From positions 50,727-104,619 of the forward strand of contig JAALKR010000004.1 of NCBI GenBank assembly GCA_011087955.1: a DNA stretch of 53,893 nucleotides. Reading direction: 5' to 3'. Under the pieces are notes generated by a model. The model searched no databases, was not told where the DNA came from, and was given only the letters and a program-made list of their open reading frames with translations. A program made the translations under genes and the position numbers. Positions 43,838 through 53,828 of this stretch are shown one piece after another. Origin of the DNA: Oligoflexia bacterium (GTDB taxonomy: Bacteria > Bdellovibrionota > UBA1018 > CAIPTA01 > JAALKR01). The first letter of the stretch is position 1, and each line of letters opens with the position of its first letter.

Positions 43838-44784
43838 GAGTTGTATTTCTTGGGAGCCCGGACTTCGCTGTCCATTCCCTAGAAGCTTTACTCGCAAGTA
43901 AACATGAAATCATCGGCCTGATTACTCAACCGGATCGTCCAGCCGGAAGAGGGATGAAGTTAAAAGCACCCGCCGTAAAAATCGTAGCAGAGAAAGCTGG
44001 CTGTGAAATTTTTCAACCAGAAAAGTTAAATACAGCACTTGTATACGAATGGCTTGAAGCTAAAAAACCAGAGCTCTTGGTCGTTGTTGCTTATGGAGAA
44101 TTTTTAGGCAAACGCATTCTGGAATTTTGTGGCCGCCCACCCATTAATGTACACCCTTCTTTATTGCCTAAATTTAGAGGGGCTGCCCCAATTCAGTGGT
44201 CATTGATTAAAGGCGAAACTGTCAGTGGGGTCACCGTACAGAATATGGTGAAAAAAATGGATGCCGGTGATATTTTGAAGCAGGTAAAAGAACCGGTAGC
44301 AATAGACATAAACGCTGCTCAGTTACATGATCATTATGCAAAGGTTGGAGCAAAAATTTTAGTCGAAACGGTGGATGAAATCGCTTCTGGGAAGGAGGCC
44401 CCATCCCCCCAAGATGAGGCTCAGGTATCCTTCGCCCCTCTTTTAAAAAAAGAAGACGGCAAGATCGATTGGAAACATTCAGCCCTCTCCATTCACAATC
44501 AAATCCGTGGCCTCTTTCCTTGGCCAGGTGCGTTTACATCTGTCGGCGGTTTAGTGGTTAAAGTGCGAAAATCTTGCCTTGTCCCCAATAATGACTCGCC
44601 GCCCCAAAAATTAAGTGCTGGTGAATTTCTTCGTCACCGCGATTCCATTCTAGTAGCTACTGGTGATGGCTGGCTCGAAATCCTCGAAGTTCAACCATCG
44701 GGTAGGCGCCCACAGTTGCCGGCTGAATTCTCGAATGGTATTAAAGGTCAGGCTGAAAAAGGCCTTTCTCTAAAATTTGAATAG
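43834..44784 (+). CDS. fmt: Methionyl-tRNA formyltransferase
   Basis: 'VFLGSPDFAVHSLEAL', 'TQPDRPAGRGMKLKAPAVK', 'NVHPSLLPKFRGAAPIQWSLIKGE'. Confidence 0.96.
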   Translation: MRVVFLGSPDFAVHSLEALLASKHEIIGLITQPDRPAGRGMKLKAPAVKIVAEKAGCEIFQPEKLNTALVYEWLEAKKPELLVVVAYGEFLGKRILEFCGRPPINVHPSLLPKFRGAAPIQWSLIKGETVSGVTVQNMVKKMDAGDILKQVKEPVAIDINAAQLHDHYAKVGAKILVETVDEIASGKEAPSPQDEAQVSFAPLLKKEDGKIDWKHSALSIHNQIRGLFPWPGAFTSVGGLVVKVRKSCLVPNNDSPPQKLSAGEFLRHRDSILVATGDGWLEILEVQPSGRRPQLPAEFSNGIKGQAEKGLSLKFE

Positions 44785-44795
44785 ACGGGATTAAT

Positions 44796-45464
44796 ATGGG
44801 TCGTGATGTGTTAATCGCTCCGAGTATTCTCGCGGCGGATTTTGCTCGCTTAGGTGAAGAAGTAAAGACTGTTCAAGAGGCGGGTGCTGACTGGATTCAT
44901 GTGGATGTGATGGATGGGCATTTTGTTCCAAATATTACGATTGGACCCTGTCTAGTGGAAGCACTGGACGCACTCGAAACACCTCCACTGGATGTACACC
45001 TAATGATCGAAAAGCCAGAAAATTATATCCCGCAATTTATAAAAGCAGGTGCAGATTATATTTCCGTTCACCAAGAAACTTGCCCTCACTTACATCGCAC
45101 CTTAACTCAAATCAAGGAGTGTGGCGCCCGACCAGCAGTGGCTTTAAATCCGTCCACTTCTCTATTTACGATTTTTGACGTGCTCGACATGGTTGATATG
45201 GTCCTGCTTATGAGCGTAAACCCTGGCTTTGGTGGACAAAAGTTTATTCCTTCTGTCTTGGAGAAATGTCAGCAATTAAGTGAGCTCCGGGAGGAAGCTG
45301 GGCTTGAGTTTTTAATTGAAGTAGACGGTGGTGTGAACATTAATAATGCCGGTCCACTATCTGATGCGGGAGTAGACGTTTTAGTGGCCGGTTCCTCAGT
45401 CTTCGGAAAATCAGACTACGCAAAAGCAATTGAAGGACTGCGCGATGGCCCGGTTTTCGAATAA
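44796..45464 (+). CDS. rpe: Ribulose-phosphate 3-epimerase
   Basis: 'IAPSILAADFARLGEE', 'HVDVMDGHFVPNITIGP', 'MSVNPGFGGQKFI', 'EVDGGVN'. Confidence 0.96.
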   Translation: MGRDVLIAPSILAADFARLGEEVKTVQEAGADWIHVDVMDGHFVPNITIGPCLVEALDALETPPLDVHLMIEKPENYIPQFIKAGADYISVHQETCPHLHRTLTQIKECGARPAVALNPSTSLFTIFDVLDMVDMVLLMSVNPGFGGQKFIPSVLEKCQQLSELREEAGLEFLIEVDGGVNINNAGPLSDAGVDVLVAGSSVFGKSDYAKAIEGLRDGPVFE

Positions 45465-47034
45465 AGATATTGCGCTAGATGGAAGCTCGTTGACGATTCC
45501 TTGTGTGTTAGCGGTTGCCCGGCGAGAAGCAGGAAAGGCCCCTAAAGTAACGCTTGCGGCAAAAGCCAAGTCACGAGTGGCCAATGCCTTTAAGTATGTC
45601 TCTAAGGTTGCCCATGGAGATGCGGCCGTTTATGGAATCAATACAGGTTTTGGTTTGCTTAGCAATGTCCGCATTAGCCTAGACAAATTAGAAGAGTTGC
45701 AAATTAATCTATTGCGCTCGCATGCCGCAGGTGTCGGCGACCCTTTACCAAAGGATGTAATTCGTGCAGCACTACTACTTCGAGCTAACACACTAGCTAA
45801 GGGATATTCCGGATGTTCGCCAGAACTTATTAAAGCTATTATTGCTCTTATCAATAATGGCATAACCCCTTGGGTGCCACGCAAAGGTTCAGTTGGAGCT
45901 TGTGGTGATTTAGCTCCGCTCGCCCATATGAGCTTGGTGCTTATTGGAGAAGGCAAAGCTTATTATAAAGGCAAATTGATACCTGGGGGTCAAGCTTTAA
46001 AAGCGGCTGGCTTAAAAACCTACAATTTAAACCCTAAAGAAGGCTTGTCTTTAATTAACGGCACTCAAATCATGACAGCCATTGCAGCGCTCACGTTACA
46101 CGATTCTTTGGAACTAATTCGCATTGCTGATATAGCTGGCGCTATGAGCCTAGAGGCCTTCCAGGGTACAGATAGAGCATTTCACTTACATGTGCATGAG
46201 CTGCGCCCACACACTGGGCAAATCGATGTGGCAAAAAATTTACTAAAACTAGCCAAGGGCTCAAAAATTAAAGCTAGTCACGTCGATTGTGACCGAGTGC
46301 AAGACCCCTATAGCTTCCGCTGTATGCCACAAGTGCATGGCGTTTCACGGGATTATATCCGTCATGCAGTTAAGACTTTAGAGGTGGAGTTCAATTCATC
46401 TACGGATAACCCGCTCGTTTTTTTACCAAAAGATTTAGATGGCAAGGGTCAACATGTAGATGGTGGAGAGATTGTAAGTGGTGGAAATTTTCACGGTCAG
46501 TATCCGGCAATGACCATGGATGTAGTGGGCATTGCCCTATCTGAGCTTGCGAATATCTCCGATCAACGAATCCAAAAATTGATTAATCCTTCCATGAGCA
46601 AGCTCCCGGCCTTCCTCACAAAGGATCCTGGGCTTAATTCTGGAATGATGATTGTGCAAGTAGCAGCCGCTGCACTAGTCTCAGAAAATAAAGTGTTAGC
46701 GCATCCAGCCTCCGTGGACTCAATCCCCACAAGCGCGGATAAAGAAGACCATGTAAGCATGGGCGTAATGGCTGCTCGCAAAGCGAATGAAATTTTAGAT
46801 AATGTACGCAACGTTTTAGCGATGGAATTTCTTTGCGCTACGCAGGGCCTAGAGTTTCACTTGCCGCTTAAGCCGGGGAAAGGCTTGAATACCGCCTACG
46901 ATATAATTCGTACAAAGGTAAAGCCAATCGATAAAGACCGCGCTTTTCATAAAGACATAGAATCCATCGCAGAATTAATTAAAAAAGGCACATTGCTTCG
47001 TGAAGTAGAGCAAAAAATCGGTGTCCTTCACTAG
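45445..47034 (+). CDS. hutH: Histidine ammonia-lyase with Ala-Cys-Gly MIO triad
   Basis: 'VYGINTGFGLLSNV', 'GSVGACGDLAPLAHMSLVLIGEG', 'NFHGQYPAMTMD'; ATG 45445 lies inside rpe. Confidence 0.94.
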   Translation: MARFSNKDIALDGSSLTIPCVLAVARREAGKAPKVTLAAKAKSRVANAFKYVSKVAHGDAAVYGINTGFGLLSNVRISLDKLEELQINLLRSHAAGVGDPLPKDVIRAALLLRANTLAKGYSGCSPELIKAIIALINNGITPWVPRKGSVGACGDLAPLAHMSLVLIGEGKAYYKGKLIPGGQALKAAGLKTYNLNPKEGLSLINGTQIMTAIAALTLHDSLELIRIADIAGAMSLEAFQGTDRAFHLHVHELRPHTGQIDVAKNLLKLAKGSKIKASHVDCDRVQDPYSFRCMPQVHGVSRDYIRHAVKTLEVEFNSSTDNPLVFLPKDLDGKGQHVDGGEIVSGGNFHGQYPAMTMDVVGIALSELANISDQRIQKLINPSMSKLPAFLTKDPGLNSGMMIVQVAAAALVSENKVLAHPASVDSIPTSADKEDHVSMGVMAARKANEILDNVRNVLAMEFLCATQGLEFHLPLKPGKGLNTAYDIIRTKVKPIDKDRAFHKDIESIAELIKKGTLLREVEQKIGVLH

Positions 47035-47043
47035 GAGACGCTT

Positions 47044-48693
47044 ATGAAAGAAATAAGAGCTAATCGAGGTGTTGATCTTGAATGTCATGGCTGGATTCAA
47101 GAAGCTGCTTTGCGCATGCTGCGAAACAATTTAGATCCAGAGGTCGCGGAGCACCCGGAAGAACTCATTGTTTATGGTGGCCGCGGAAAAGCAGCTCGCA
47201 ACTGGGAAGCATTTGAAGCCATTGAACGCTCCCTAAAGTCACTAAAAGAAGATGAAACGTTGCTTGTGCAAAGTGGAAAGCCAGTGGGAATTTTGCCAAC
47301 GCATAAGAACGCGCCAAAAGTTCTGATCGCGAACTCGAATCTAGTTCCTGAATGGGCCAATTGGGATCACTTCGATGAGTTAGATAAAAAAGGCCTTATG
47401 ATGTACGGCCAAATGACGGCGGGCTCTTGGATTTATATTGGGACACAAGGAATCCTGCAAGGAACCTTTGAGACGTTTATGGCTGCAGCAAAGAAGCATT
47501 TCGACTCCGATCTAGCTGGACATTTAGTGGTTACTGCCGGGCTTGGGGGGATGGGTGGAGCTCAACCTCTCGCAGTAAAAATGGCAAATGGAGTTTGTTT
47601 AGCCGCAGAAGTCAACTCAACCAGAGTCGACCGAAGACTCGAATCTGGTTATCTCGATAAGATGACAACTAATATCGATGAGGGAATTGACTGGGCACTT
47701 GCTGCAAAGGAAAAAAAAGAAGCTGTTTCAATTTGTATTGAATGTAACGCCGTTGAGTTACTTGAGCGTTTACTCGATCGCAAGGTCACGCCATCTCTTC
47801 TGACAGATCAAACAAGTGCGCACGATCCTTTGATGGGCTATATTCCGAAGGAATACTCCATCAAAGAAGCCGCCAAGGCGAGAAAAGCTGATCCAAAGAA
47901 ATATACCGAAGCTGCAATCGAAACCATTGCAGAGCACGTTCGCTTAATGTTGAAGCTAAAAGAGGGTGGTGCACACACTTTTGATTACGGTAATAATATT
48001 CGCTCCTACGCAAAACAAGCGGGCGTTGAAAACGCATTCGATTTCCCTGGATTTGTGCCCGCCTATATTCGCCCGCTCTTTTGCGCGGGCTCTGGCCCAT
48101 TCCGTTGGGTCGCACTCTCCGGTGATAAAAACGATATTCATATAACCGATGAGGCGCTACTATCACTTTTCCCAGAGAACGAGGCGCTCCACTGTTGGAT
48201 TCAGAAGGCGCGCGAGCATGTGCATTTCCAGGGCTTGCCATCACGCATTTGTTGGTTGAAGTATGGCGAGCGTGAAAAAGCAGGGCTTCTATTTAATAAG
48301 CTCGTTCGCGAGGGCAAAGTAAAAGCTCCTATTGTCATCGGTCGTGATCATTTGGACTGCGGATCTGTCGCTAGTCCAAATCGTGAAACAGAAGCTATGA
48401 AGGATGGCTCAGACGCTGTGGCCGACTGGCCACTATTGAATGCTTTAATTAGCACAGCTGCTGGAGCTTCCTGGGTTTCCTTTCATCATGGTGGCGGAGT
48501 GGGGATGGGTTACTCCCTACACGCGGGAATGGTTGTTGTCGCCGATGGATCAGAGGATACAGATAGGCGCCTCAAAAATGTTCTGAATAACGATCCTGCT
48601 ATGGGTGTGATTCGTCATGCAGATGCAGGCTATGACAAAGCGATCGATACCGCTAAAACAAATAACATAAAAATCCCAGGAATTACTTGTTAA
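47044..48693 (+). CDS. hutU: Urocanate hydratase
   Basis: '[17 protein letters not shown]', '[16 protein letters not shown]', '[36 protein letters not shown]', '[12 protein letters not shown]'. Confidence 0.97.
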   Translation: MKEIRANRGVDLECHGWIQEAALRMLRNNLDPEVAEHPEELIVYGGRGKAARNWEAFEAIERSLKSLKEDETLLVQSGKPVGILPTHKNAPKVLIANSNLVPEWANWDHFDELDKKGLMMYGQMTAGSWIYIGTQGILQGTFETFMAAAKKHFDSDLAGHLVVTAGLGGMGGAQPLAVKMANGVCLAAEVNSTRVDRRLESGYLDKMTTNIDEGIDWALAAKEKKEAVSICIECNAVELLERLLDRKVTPSLLTDQTSAHDPLMGYIPKEYSIKEAAKARKADPKKYTEAAIETIAEHVRLMLKLKEGGAHTFDYGNNIRSYAKQAGVENAFDFPGFVPAYIRPLFCAGSGPFRWVALSGDKNDIHITDEALLSLFPENEALHCWIQKAREHVHFQGLPSRICWLKYGEREKAGLLFNKLVREGKVKAPIVIGRDHLDCGSVASPNRETEAMKDGSDAVADWPLLNALISTAAGASWVSFHHGGGVGMGYSLHAGMVVVADGSEDTDRRLKNVLNNDPAMGVIRHADAGYDKAIDTAKTNNIKIPGITC

Positions 48694-48713
48694 GCAGCTT
48701 GTGGAAGCAGTGA

Positions 48714-49943
48714 TTGATGGAAACGACAATTTATAAAAACATCGACTGTCTAGTCACTAATTCTGGGCTTATTGGAACAAAGGGTACTCGCCCAAACGAG
48801 GATTCGCTTGGGATAATTTCTAAGGGCGCCGTTGTCTTTTCCAAAAAAAAGGGGGTCCTTTGGGCGGGAAGGTCGAGCGCAATTCCAAGATCGCTTCGTA
48901 TTGGGAAAACGGTGGACTGTAAAGGGCTAGTCGCGTATCCAGGCTTTGTAGATTCTCATACGCACCCTGCCTTTGATGGAGACCGAGCTAAAGAATTCTC
49001 CATGCGTATGGAAGGTGCCACTTATCAAGAAATTGCCCATGCTGGCGGTGGTATTTTATCTACAGTGAATAAAACTCAAAAAGCTTCTGCGCCAAAGCTC
49101 GCTGATCTCATCACCAAGCGCCTAGAGAGCGCGCATCGTTATGGTGTTCGTTTAATGGAGGCTAAGTCTGGTTATGGCCTTGAGAAACATGCGGAGCTAC
49201 GCTCACTCAATGCTATTCAAGCAGCGTCAAAAAAATTTAGAAATGTAAAAATTCGAGCAACTTGTCTCGCGGCACACGCCATTCCTGTGGAATACAAAGA
49301 GAACCGTGATACGTGGATGAACGAGATATGTGAAGAAATTTTACCAACGGTTGCCAGGCGTAGCTTAGCGGATTACGTCGATGTTTTCTGTGATGAGGGC
49401 TACTATACAATTGATGAATCTCGAAAAATTTTTACGACCGCAAAGAAGCTTGGTTTCCACTTAAAAATGCATGGGGATGAATTAGCCAATACTGGCTCGG
49501 CCGAGCTCGCTGCTGAAATGGGAGCTCTTTCAGTCGATCATCTATTGAAGGTGTCGGACTCGGGAGTGAGTGCGCTAGCCAGTAGTAGTACCGTGGCAAC
49601 GCTTCTCCCAGGGACCGCGCTTTTTTTACGTGAACCTCCCGCTCCGGCGCGAAAGCTGATTGATTCTGGTGCATGTGTTGCGCTTGCCTCAGATTTTAAT
49701 CCAGGCTCCTGTACTACACAGAATTTACCCTTTATTGCTACTCTCGCAGCGCTTCACCTTGGAATGACCTGCCCGGAAATCATTGCTGGCATTACGTACA
49801 ATGGGGCGCGGGCCCTGGGTATGGCTGGTACGTATGGAGCACTTGCTGAAGGTTATATGGGAGAACCAGTATTTGCAGAAGGTGATCATCCAGCGGCAAT
49901 TTACTATCGCCTAGCACAAGGGGCACTACCAAATCCGCTTTGA
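48714..49943 (+). CDS. hutI: Imidazolonepropionase
   Basis: 'VAYPGFVDSHTHPAFDGDRAKEFSMRMEGATYQEIAHAGGGILSTV', 'EAKSGYGL', 'LASDFNPGSC'. Confidence 0.95.
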   Translation: MMETTIYKNIDCLVTNSGLIGTKGTRPNEDSLGIISKGAVVFSKKKGVLWAGRSSAIPRSLRIGKTVDCKGLVAYPGFVDSHTHPAFDGDRAKEFSMRMEGATYQEIAHAGGGILSTVNKTQKASAPKLADLITKRLESAHRYGVRLMEAKSGYGLEKHAELRSLNAIQAASKKFRNVKIRATCLAAHAIPVEYKENRDTWMNEICEEILPTVARRSLADYVDVFCDEGYYTIDESRKIFTTAKKLGFHLKMHGDELANTGSAELAAEMGALSVDHLLKVSDSGVSALASSSTVATLLPGTALFLREPPAPARKLIDSGACVALASDFNPGSCTTQNLPFIATLAALHLGMTCPEIIAGITYNGARALGMAGTYGALAEGYMGEPVFAEGDHPAAIYYRLAQGALPNPL

Positions 49944-50711
49944 CTCACGACTATAATAAGAAGTGCAGTGATAAAAAATATAATAGGATAGCAACACAAG
50001 TAGAACCGAAACCCACACATCAATAAAATAATGTTGTTTCGTGGTCATTGTAGAAATTGAAACAATGGTCGCCCAAGCAATAAAGGCCCAAAACCATTTA
50101 CGAGATTCAGGTAGAAGTGCAAAAGCTGCCATATAGCATGTGCTTACATGCTGGCTTGGCAAGCAATTAGCTGGGGTGTCTATATGGGTGCGGAAATATT
50201 CAAAAATCCAAACCGTAATGCTTGGATCGAAGTCCGTTAAAGGATAATCCACTCGCGGGAATGTGACTGGATAGAAAATAAATATCAGAAGCGATGCTAC
50301 CAGAATGAACAAATATGAATAGAAGTAGCGTGTACGATTGATGTCATTTTTGATCATCAGCCAAGAAGCAATAAAAATAACATACTGAGTAAAGTAAATC
50401 CAAATCGTCCAAGGCCAGAAGGGCACCGCACGATCCACCATATCAAACGGCAAAAGTTGTGGTTCAAATAAGTGGTAACTGTTAGTGATCTTGTACGGTA
50501 CGATGGCTGAAATTACGATTATAGTAAGAGAGCCAAACGAAGAGGCTCTCGAAGTCACTAACTCTGGTAAAGTAAGGCCTTTAGTCTGGCTGGCTGCTGC
50601 CTGAATCATGCCCCAACCCATCATTACTCCCCTTAACTCCCTAGCTCTTAGCCATTTATCCGTAAGCACCATACTGTGCCGTGTTGCTAATTCTAGCCCT
50701 CTTGCTACCAT
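49926..50711 (-). CDS. PAP2-superfamily integral membrane protein (start uncertain)
   Basis: Polytopic; 'NCLPSQHVSTCYMAAFALL' and 'TKQHYFIDVWVSVLL' resemble the PAP2/InsP phosphatase motifs. Confidence 0.7.
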   Translation of the reverse strand: MVARGLELATRHSMVLTDKWLRARELRGVMMGWGMIQAAASQTKGLTLPELVTSRASSFGSLTIIVISAIVPYKITNSYHLFEPQLLPFDMVDRAVPFWPWTIWIYFTQYVIFIASWLMIKNDINRTRYFYSYLFILVASLLIFIFYPVTFPRVDYPLTDFDPSITVWIFEYFRTHIDTPANCLPSQHVSTCYMAAFALLPESRKWFWAFIAWATIVSISTMTTKQHYFIDVWVSVLLVLLSYYIFYHCTSYYSRESKRIW

Positions 50712-50723
50712 TAAAGGTGAGCC

Positions 50724-50963
50724 ATGAAAAGAAGCGAGTTACTGAAAAAAAAAGAGTCGTTTAGAAGATTTTTACGTAATGATAATGGCCAGGCACTTGT
50801 CGAATATATTTTGCTCGCCGTCGTTAGTATTTCTGTGGTCGCGACCCTGAAAAATCTAATATCCGATCTCACAGTAAAAATCTGGCAAGCGCTTGGTAAA
50901 CGTATTGCTGCACCATGCCCGATCGTTGACAATTGCGACCCTGGCGCTGACTTCGATATCTAG
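50724..50963 (+). CDS. Flp/type IVb pilin-like small prepilin
   Basis: Charged leader then 'NDNGQALVEYILLAVVSISVVATLKNLI' (G/x-A-L-x-E-Y prepilin motif followed by one hydrophobic helix). Confidence 0.6.
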   Translation: MKRSELLKKKESFRRFLRNDNGQALVEYILLAVVSISVVATLKNLISDLTVKIWQALGKRIAAPCPIVDNCDPGADFDI

Positions 50964-50997
50964 CCAACTTGGAATCTACTAGAAGATGCGTGCCCGC

Positions 50998-51792
50998 CTA
51001 GGCCTTTTTTGTTCGAGATCCCTTAGGAAAATAGATCCAGTCACGCTTAGCAATTTCTTCATCTATACGCTTTTGAATCCGCACGCGTACTTCACTCGCA
51101 ATTTTATGCACGAGTTCCGAATTGTTTTCGTCTTTAGACGAATACTGCCTCATATCGATTGGAGGCAGGAATATAACTTTCCATTTCGCTGGCAGCGGCA
51201 GCATATTTAAGGGAACTGGAATTAGAACTCCTTTAAGCATCGAATGAAACTTTAAGCTCGAAAGATTAATATTTGTTTCTTCCGCACCAATTACAACGAT
51301 CGGAACAATTGGAGATTTCGTAGCCATCGCCATTCGCACAAATCCGCGGCGAAACTCTGTGAGCCTATAGCGTTGAGCTGTTGGTTTAAAATTTCCCGCC
51401 TCCCCTTCAGGAAAAATAATTACGGCGTGTCCCTGGCGAAGTAATTTTTTCCCTGCTTCCTTACTCGCTTCGACAAGCCCTATTCGTTTGGATAGAACAC
51501 GAATATGAGGACCAATAAACCAGAGTGGGTGGGCCAGGGTGCGAGCAATCCGATTAATGTTGCGATAGATCTCGTGGCCTACCATAACTGCATCGAGCCC
51601 CGTTACACCAGAGTGATTTGGCACTAAAAGAACACGCCCTTTCTTTGGAACATGCTCTAGACCCTCAATCTCTAAACGGAAATAAGTACGAACAATTTCA
51701 AGCAGGAAATGGGGCAACTCCCTCTGGAAAAGAGTTTCCGTCTTAGACATCCCTTGTGTCTTAATTTTCGATGGAGCGAAGAATTGTTCCAC
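50998..51792 (-). CDS. PlsC-family 1-acylglycerol-3-phosphate acyltransferase
   Basis: 'LLVPNHSGVTGLDAVMVG', 'VIIFPEGEAGNFKPTAQRYRLTEFRRGFVRMAM'. Confidence 0.8.
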   Translation of the reverse strand: MEQFFAPSKIKTQGMSKTETLFQRELPHFLLEIVRTYFRLEIEGLEHVPKKGRVLLVPNHSGVTGLDAVMVGHEIYRNINRIARTLAHPLWFIGPHIRVLSKRIGLVEASKEAGKKLLRQGHAVIIFPEGEAGNFKPTAQRYRLTEFRRGFVRMAMATKSPIVPIVVIGAEETNINLSSLKFHSMLKGVLIPVPLNMLPLPAKWKVIFLPPIDMRQYSSKDENNSELVHKIASEVRVRIQKRIDEEIAKRDWIYFPKGSRTKKA

Positions 51793-51825
51793 GCCTTGTA
51801 GTATAAAATTATAAAGGAAATTTCT

Positions 51826-53319
51826 ATGGAAAAATATATTGTAGCAATTGATCAGGGTACCACAGGCACAACCGTATTAGTCCTCAGCAGCCAACTGGAG
51901 GTTTTAAGCCGCGCCTCCACAGAGATTTTACCGGAATATCCGCAACCGGGTTGGGTAGAGCATGACCCAGATAAAATTTGGGAAGGCACGCTCTCCACGA
52001 TCAAATCTGCAATACTCGAGGCGAAAATACCGCCAACCTCTATTGCAGCCGTAAGCATTACTAACCAGCGTGAAACCACTTGCGCCTGGAACCGCAAAAA
52101 TATGGTGCCGGTGTCAAAAGTAATCGTATGGCAATGTCGGCGTACCGCAGAGCTCTGCAACCATTTGAAATCACAAAAAAAAGAGGAATTCGTCCGTAAT
52201 AAGACGGGGCTCGTACTAGATCCATATTTCTCCGGAACTAAGATGCGCTGGATTCTAGACAACGTGGATGGAGCAAAAGAAAAGGCGAAAAAAGGCGACC
52301 TCGCATTTGGCACTATCGATACCTTTCTTTTAAACCGTATGACCATGGGGCAAGTGTATAAAACAGACGTTTCAAACGCCAGTCGTACACTGTTGATGGA
52401 TCTTAAAACGCTAGATTGGGATGAGGACTTACTCTCTCTATTTGGTGTACCGAAGTCTACGCTGCCTACGATTTGTTCGAGTTCAGAGATTTATGGAAAA
52501 ACGAAAGCGATGCAAGTATTGCCAGATGGGATCCCAATTTGTGGAATTCTAGGCGACCAACAGGCCGCCCTCCTTGGTCAAATGTGTTTAGAGAAGGGTG
52601 ATGCCAAAATTACTTATGGAACGGGTTGTTTCTTGTTGGTGAATACCGGTAAAGAAATTCGTCCTTCAAAGAATGGGCTCCTCACAACTGTAGCCTGGAA
52701 GATTGGTAATGAGACGCTTTATGCCCTAGAGGGCTCGGCGTTTATGGGGGGCGCTACTGTCCAGTGGTTGCGCGACGGGTTAGGCATTATAAATTCATCA
52801 AACGAGGTTGAAGCGATTGCTCGTGAGGCAAAAGTTGAAGAAATGGGTGAGCTCGCGCTCGTTCCGGCAATGACTGGTTTAGGCGCGCCTCATTGGGATG
52901 CGAAGGCAACGGGAATAATCACAGGTCTTACAAGAGGTACGAATAAATCTCACATTGCTCGCGCTGCCCTTGAAGGAATTGCCCACCAAAATGACGAATT
53001 ATTAGATGCAATGGCAAGAGATCTGGGTGCTGAGCTCTCATCCATTCGTGTTGATGGCGGAGCTGCTGCGAACGATTTACTGATGCAAATACAATGCGAT
53101 CTTGCGCAAACGAAGCTTTATCGACCAAAGATTCTAGAAACCACTGCATTGGGCTCTGCCATTGCTGCGGGATTAGCTGCAAAAATTTGGGGCTCATTTG
53201 ACGATGTTAAAAAGGCTTGGGCCCTGGATAAAGAATTTAATGCTGAGATCCCGCAACATTTGAGAGAAAGGAAAAAAAAGAATTGGGATTTAGCTGTCAA
53301 AAGGTGTCGGACTCATTAA
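51826..53319 (+). CDS. glpK: Glycerol kinase
   Basis: 'IVAIDQGTTGTTVLVL', 'GWVEHDPDKIW', 'ITNQRETT', 'GILGDQQAALLGQ', 'RVDGGAAANDLLMQ'. Confidence 0.97.
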   Translation: MEKYIVAIDQGTTGTTVLVLSSQLEVLSRASTEILPEYPQPGWVEHDPDKIWEGTLSTIKSAILEAKIPPTSIAAVSITNQRETTCAWNRKNMVPVSKVIVWQCRRTAELCNHLKSQKKEEFVRNKTGLVLDPYFSGTKMRWILDNVDGAKEKAKKGDLAFGTIDTFLLNRMTMGQVYKTDVSNASRTLLMDLKTLDWDEDLLSLFGVPKSTLPTICSSSEIYGKTKAMQVLPDGIPICGILGDQQAALLGQMCLEKGDAKITYGTGCFLLVNTGKEIRPSKNGLLTTVAWKIGNETLYALEGSAFMGGATVQWLRDGLGIINSSNEVEAIAREAKVEEMGELALVPAMTGLGAPHWDAKATGIITGLTRGTNKSHIARAALEGIAHQNDELLDAMARDLGAELSSIRVDGGAAANDLLMQIQCDLAQTKLYRPKILETTALGSAIAAGLAAKIWGSFDDVKKAWALDKEFNAEIPQHLRERKKKNWDLAVKRCRTH

Positions 53320-53797
53320 GCTTGCGACTTTTGGGCTTCATTGATTGATGTAACTGCAAACGATAGAACTCTGTATTAGAGCGCGGACGTAATGCGATTG
53401 AGAAGTAGTTGTCGCTTTTGTCGTCATAAAAGGACACTTCGTTATAGTCGATCTGCCCTCTGCCCTCTTCGAACAAAGATATATTCAATACAGTCATTGG
53501 CTTAAGTGGATCTTCTTTCCAAGCACCAATTTTTATCTGGTGTTGGCCAAATTGCATTTCATGGCGGAACATGCGTTTTTTTACACCATTTGCCAACAGG
53601 TTTTGAGCTGGTACGCGCTTCGCGCGCAGGTTGATTAATTTTGTTTCGATTTCTTCGCAGCTATGGGTTGCGGTAGTGGCTCCAGAGGGCTTTCTGCATC
53701 TCTCTAACCCAAGCTCCACTATCGCTGTAAAGGCTATCCCTGGAAATAGGGCCATGGCAACGAATAGGAAAACAGCAATTTTAGCCCGTGAACACAT
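53297..53797 (-). CDS. Small exported hypothetical protein
   Basis: Signal-peptide-like 'KIAVFLFVAMALFPGIAFTA'; convergent overlap with glpK. Confidence 0.5.
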   Translation of the reverse strand: MCSRAKIAVFLFVAMALFPGIAFTAIVELGLERCRKPSGATTATHSCEEIETKLINLRAKRVPAQNLLANGVKKRMFRHEMQFGQHQIKIGAWKEDPLKPMTVLNISLFEEGRGQIDYNEVSFYDDKSDNYFSIALRPRSNTEFYRLQLHQSMKPKSRKLNESDTF

Positions 53798-53828
53798 GTT
53801 ACGAAAGATGTTAAACGATTATACAAAG

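Noticed and set aside
50711-50932. 73-aa minus-strand ORF
   Set aside because: Antisense to the Flp-like prepilin gene, which has a recognisable motif.
52928-53197. Minus-strand ORF opposite glpK
   Set aside because: Antisense to conserved GlpK coding sequence without recognisable features.
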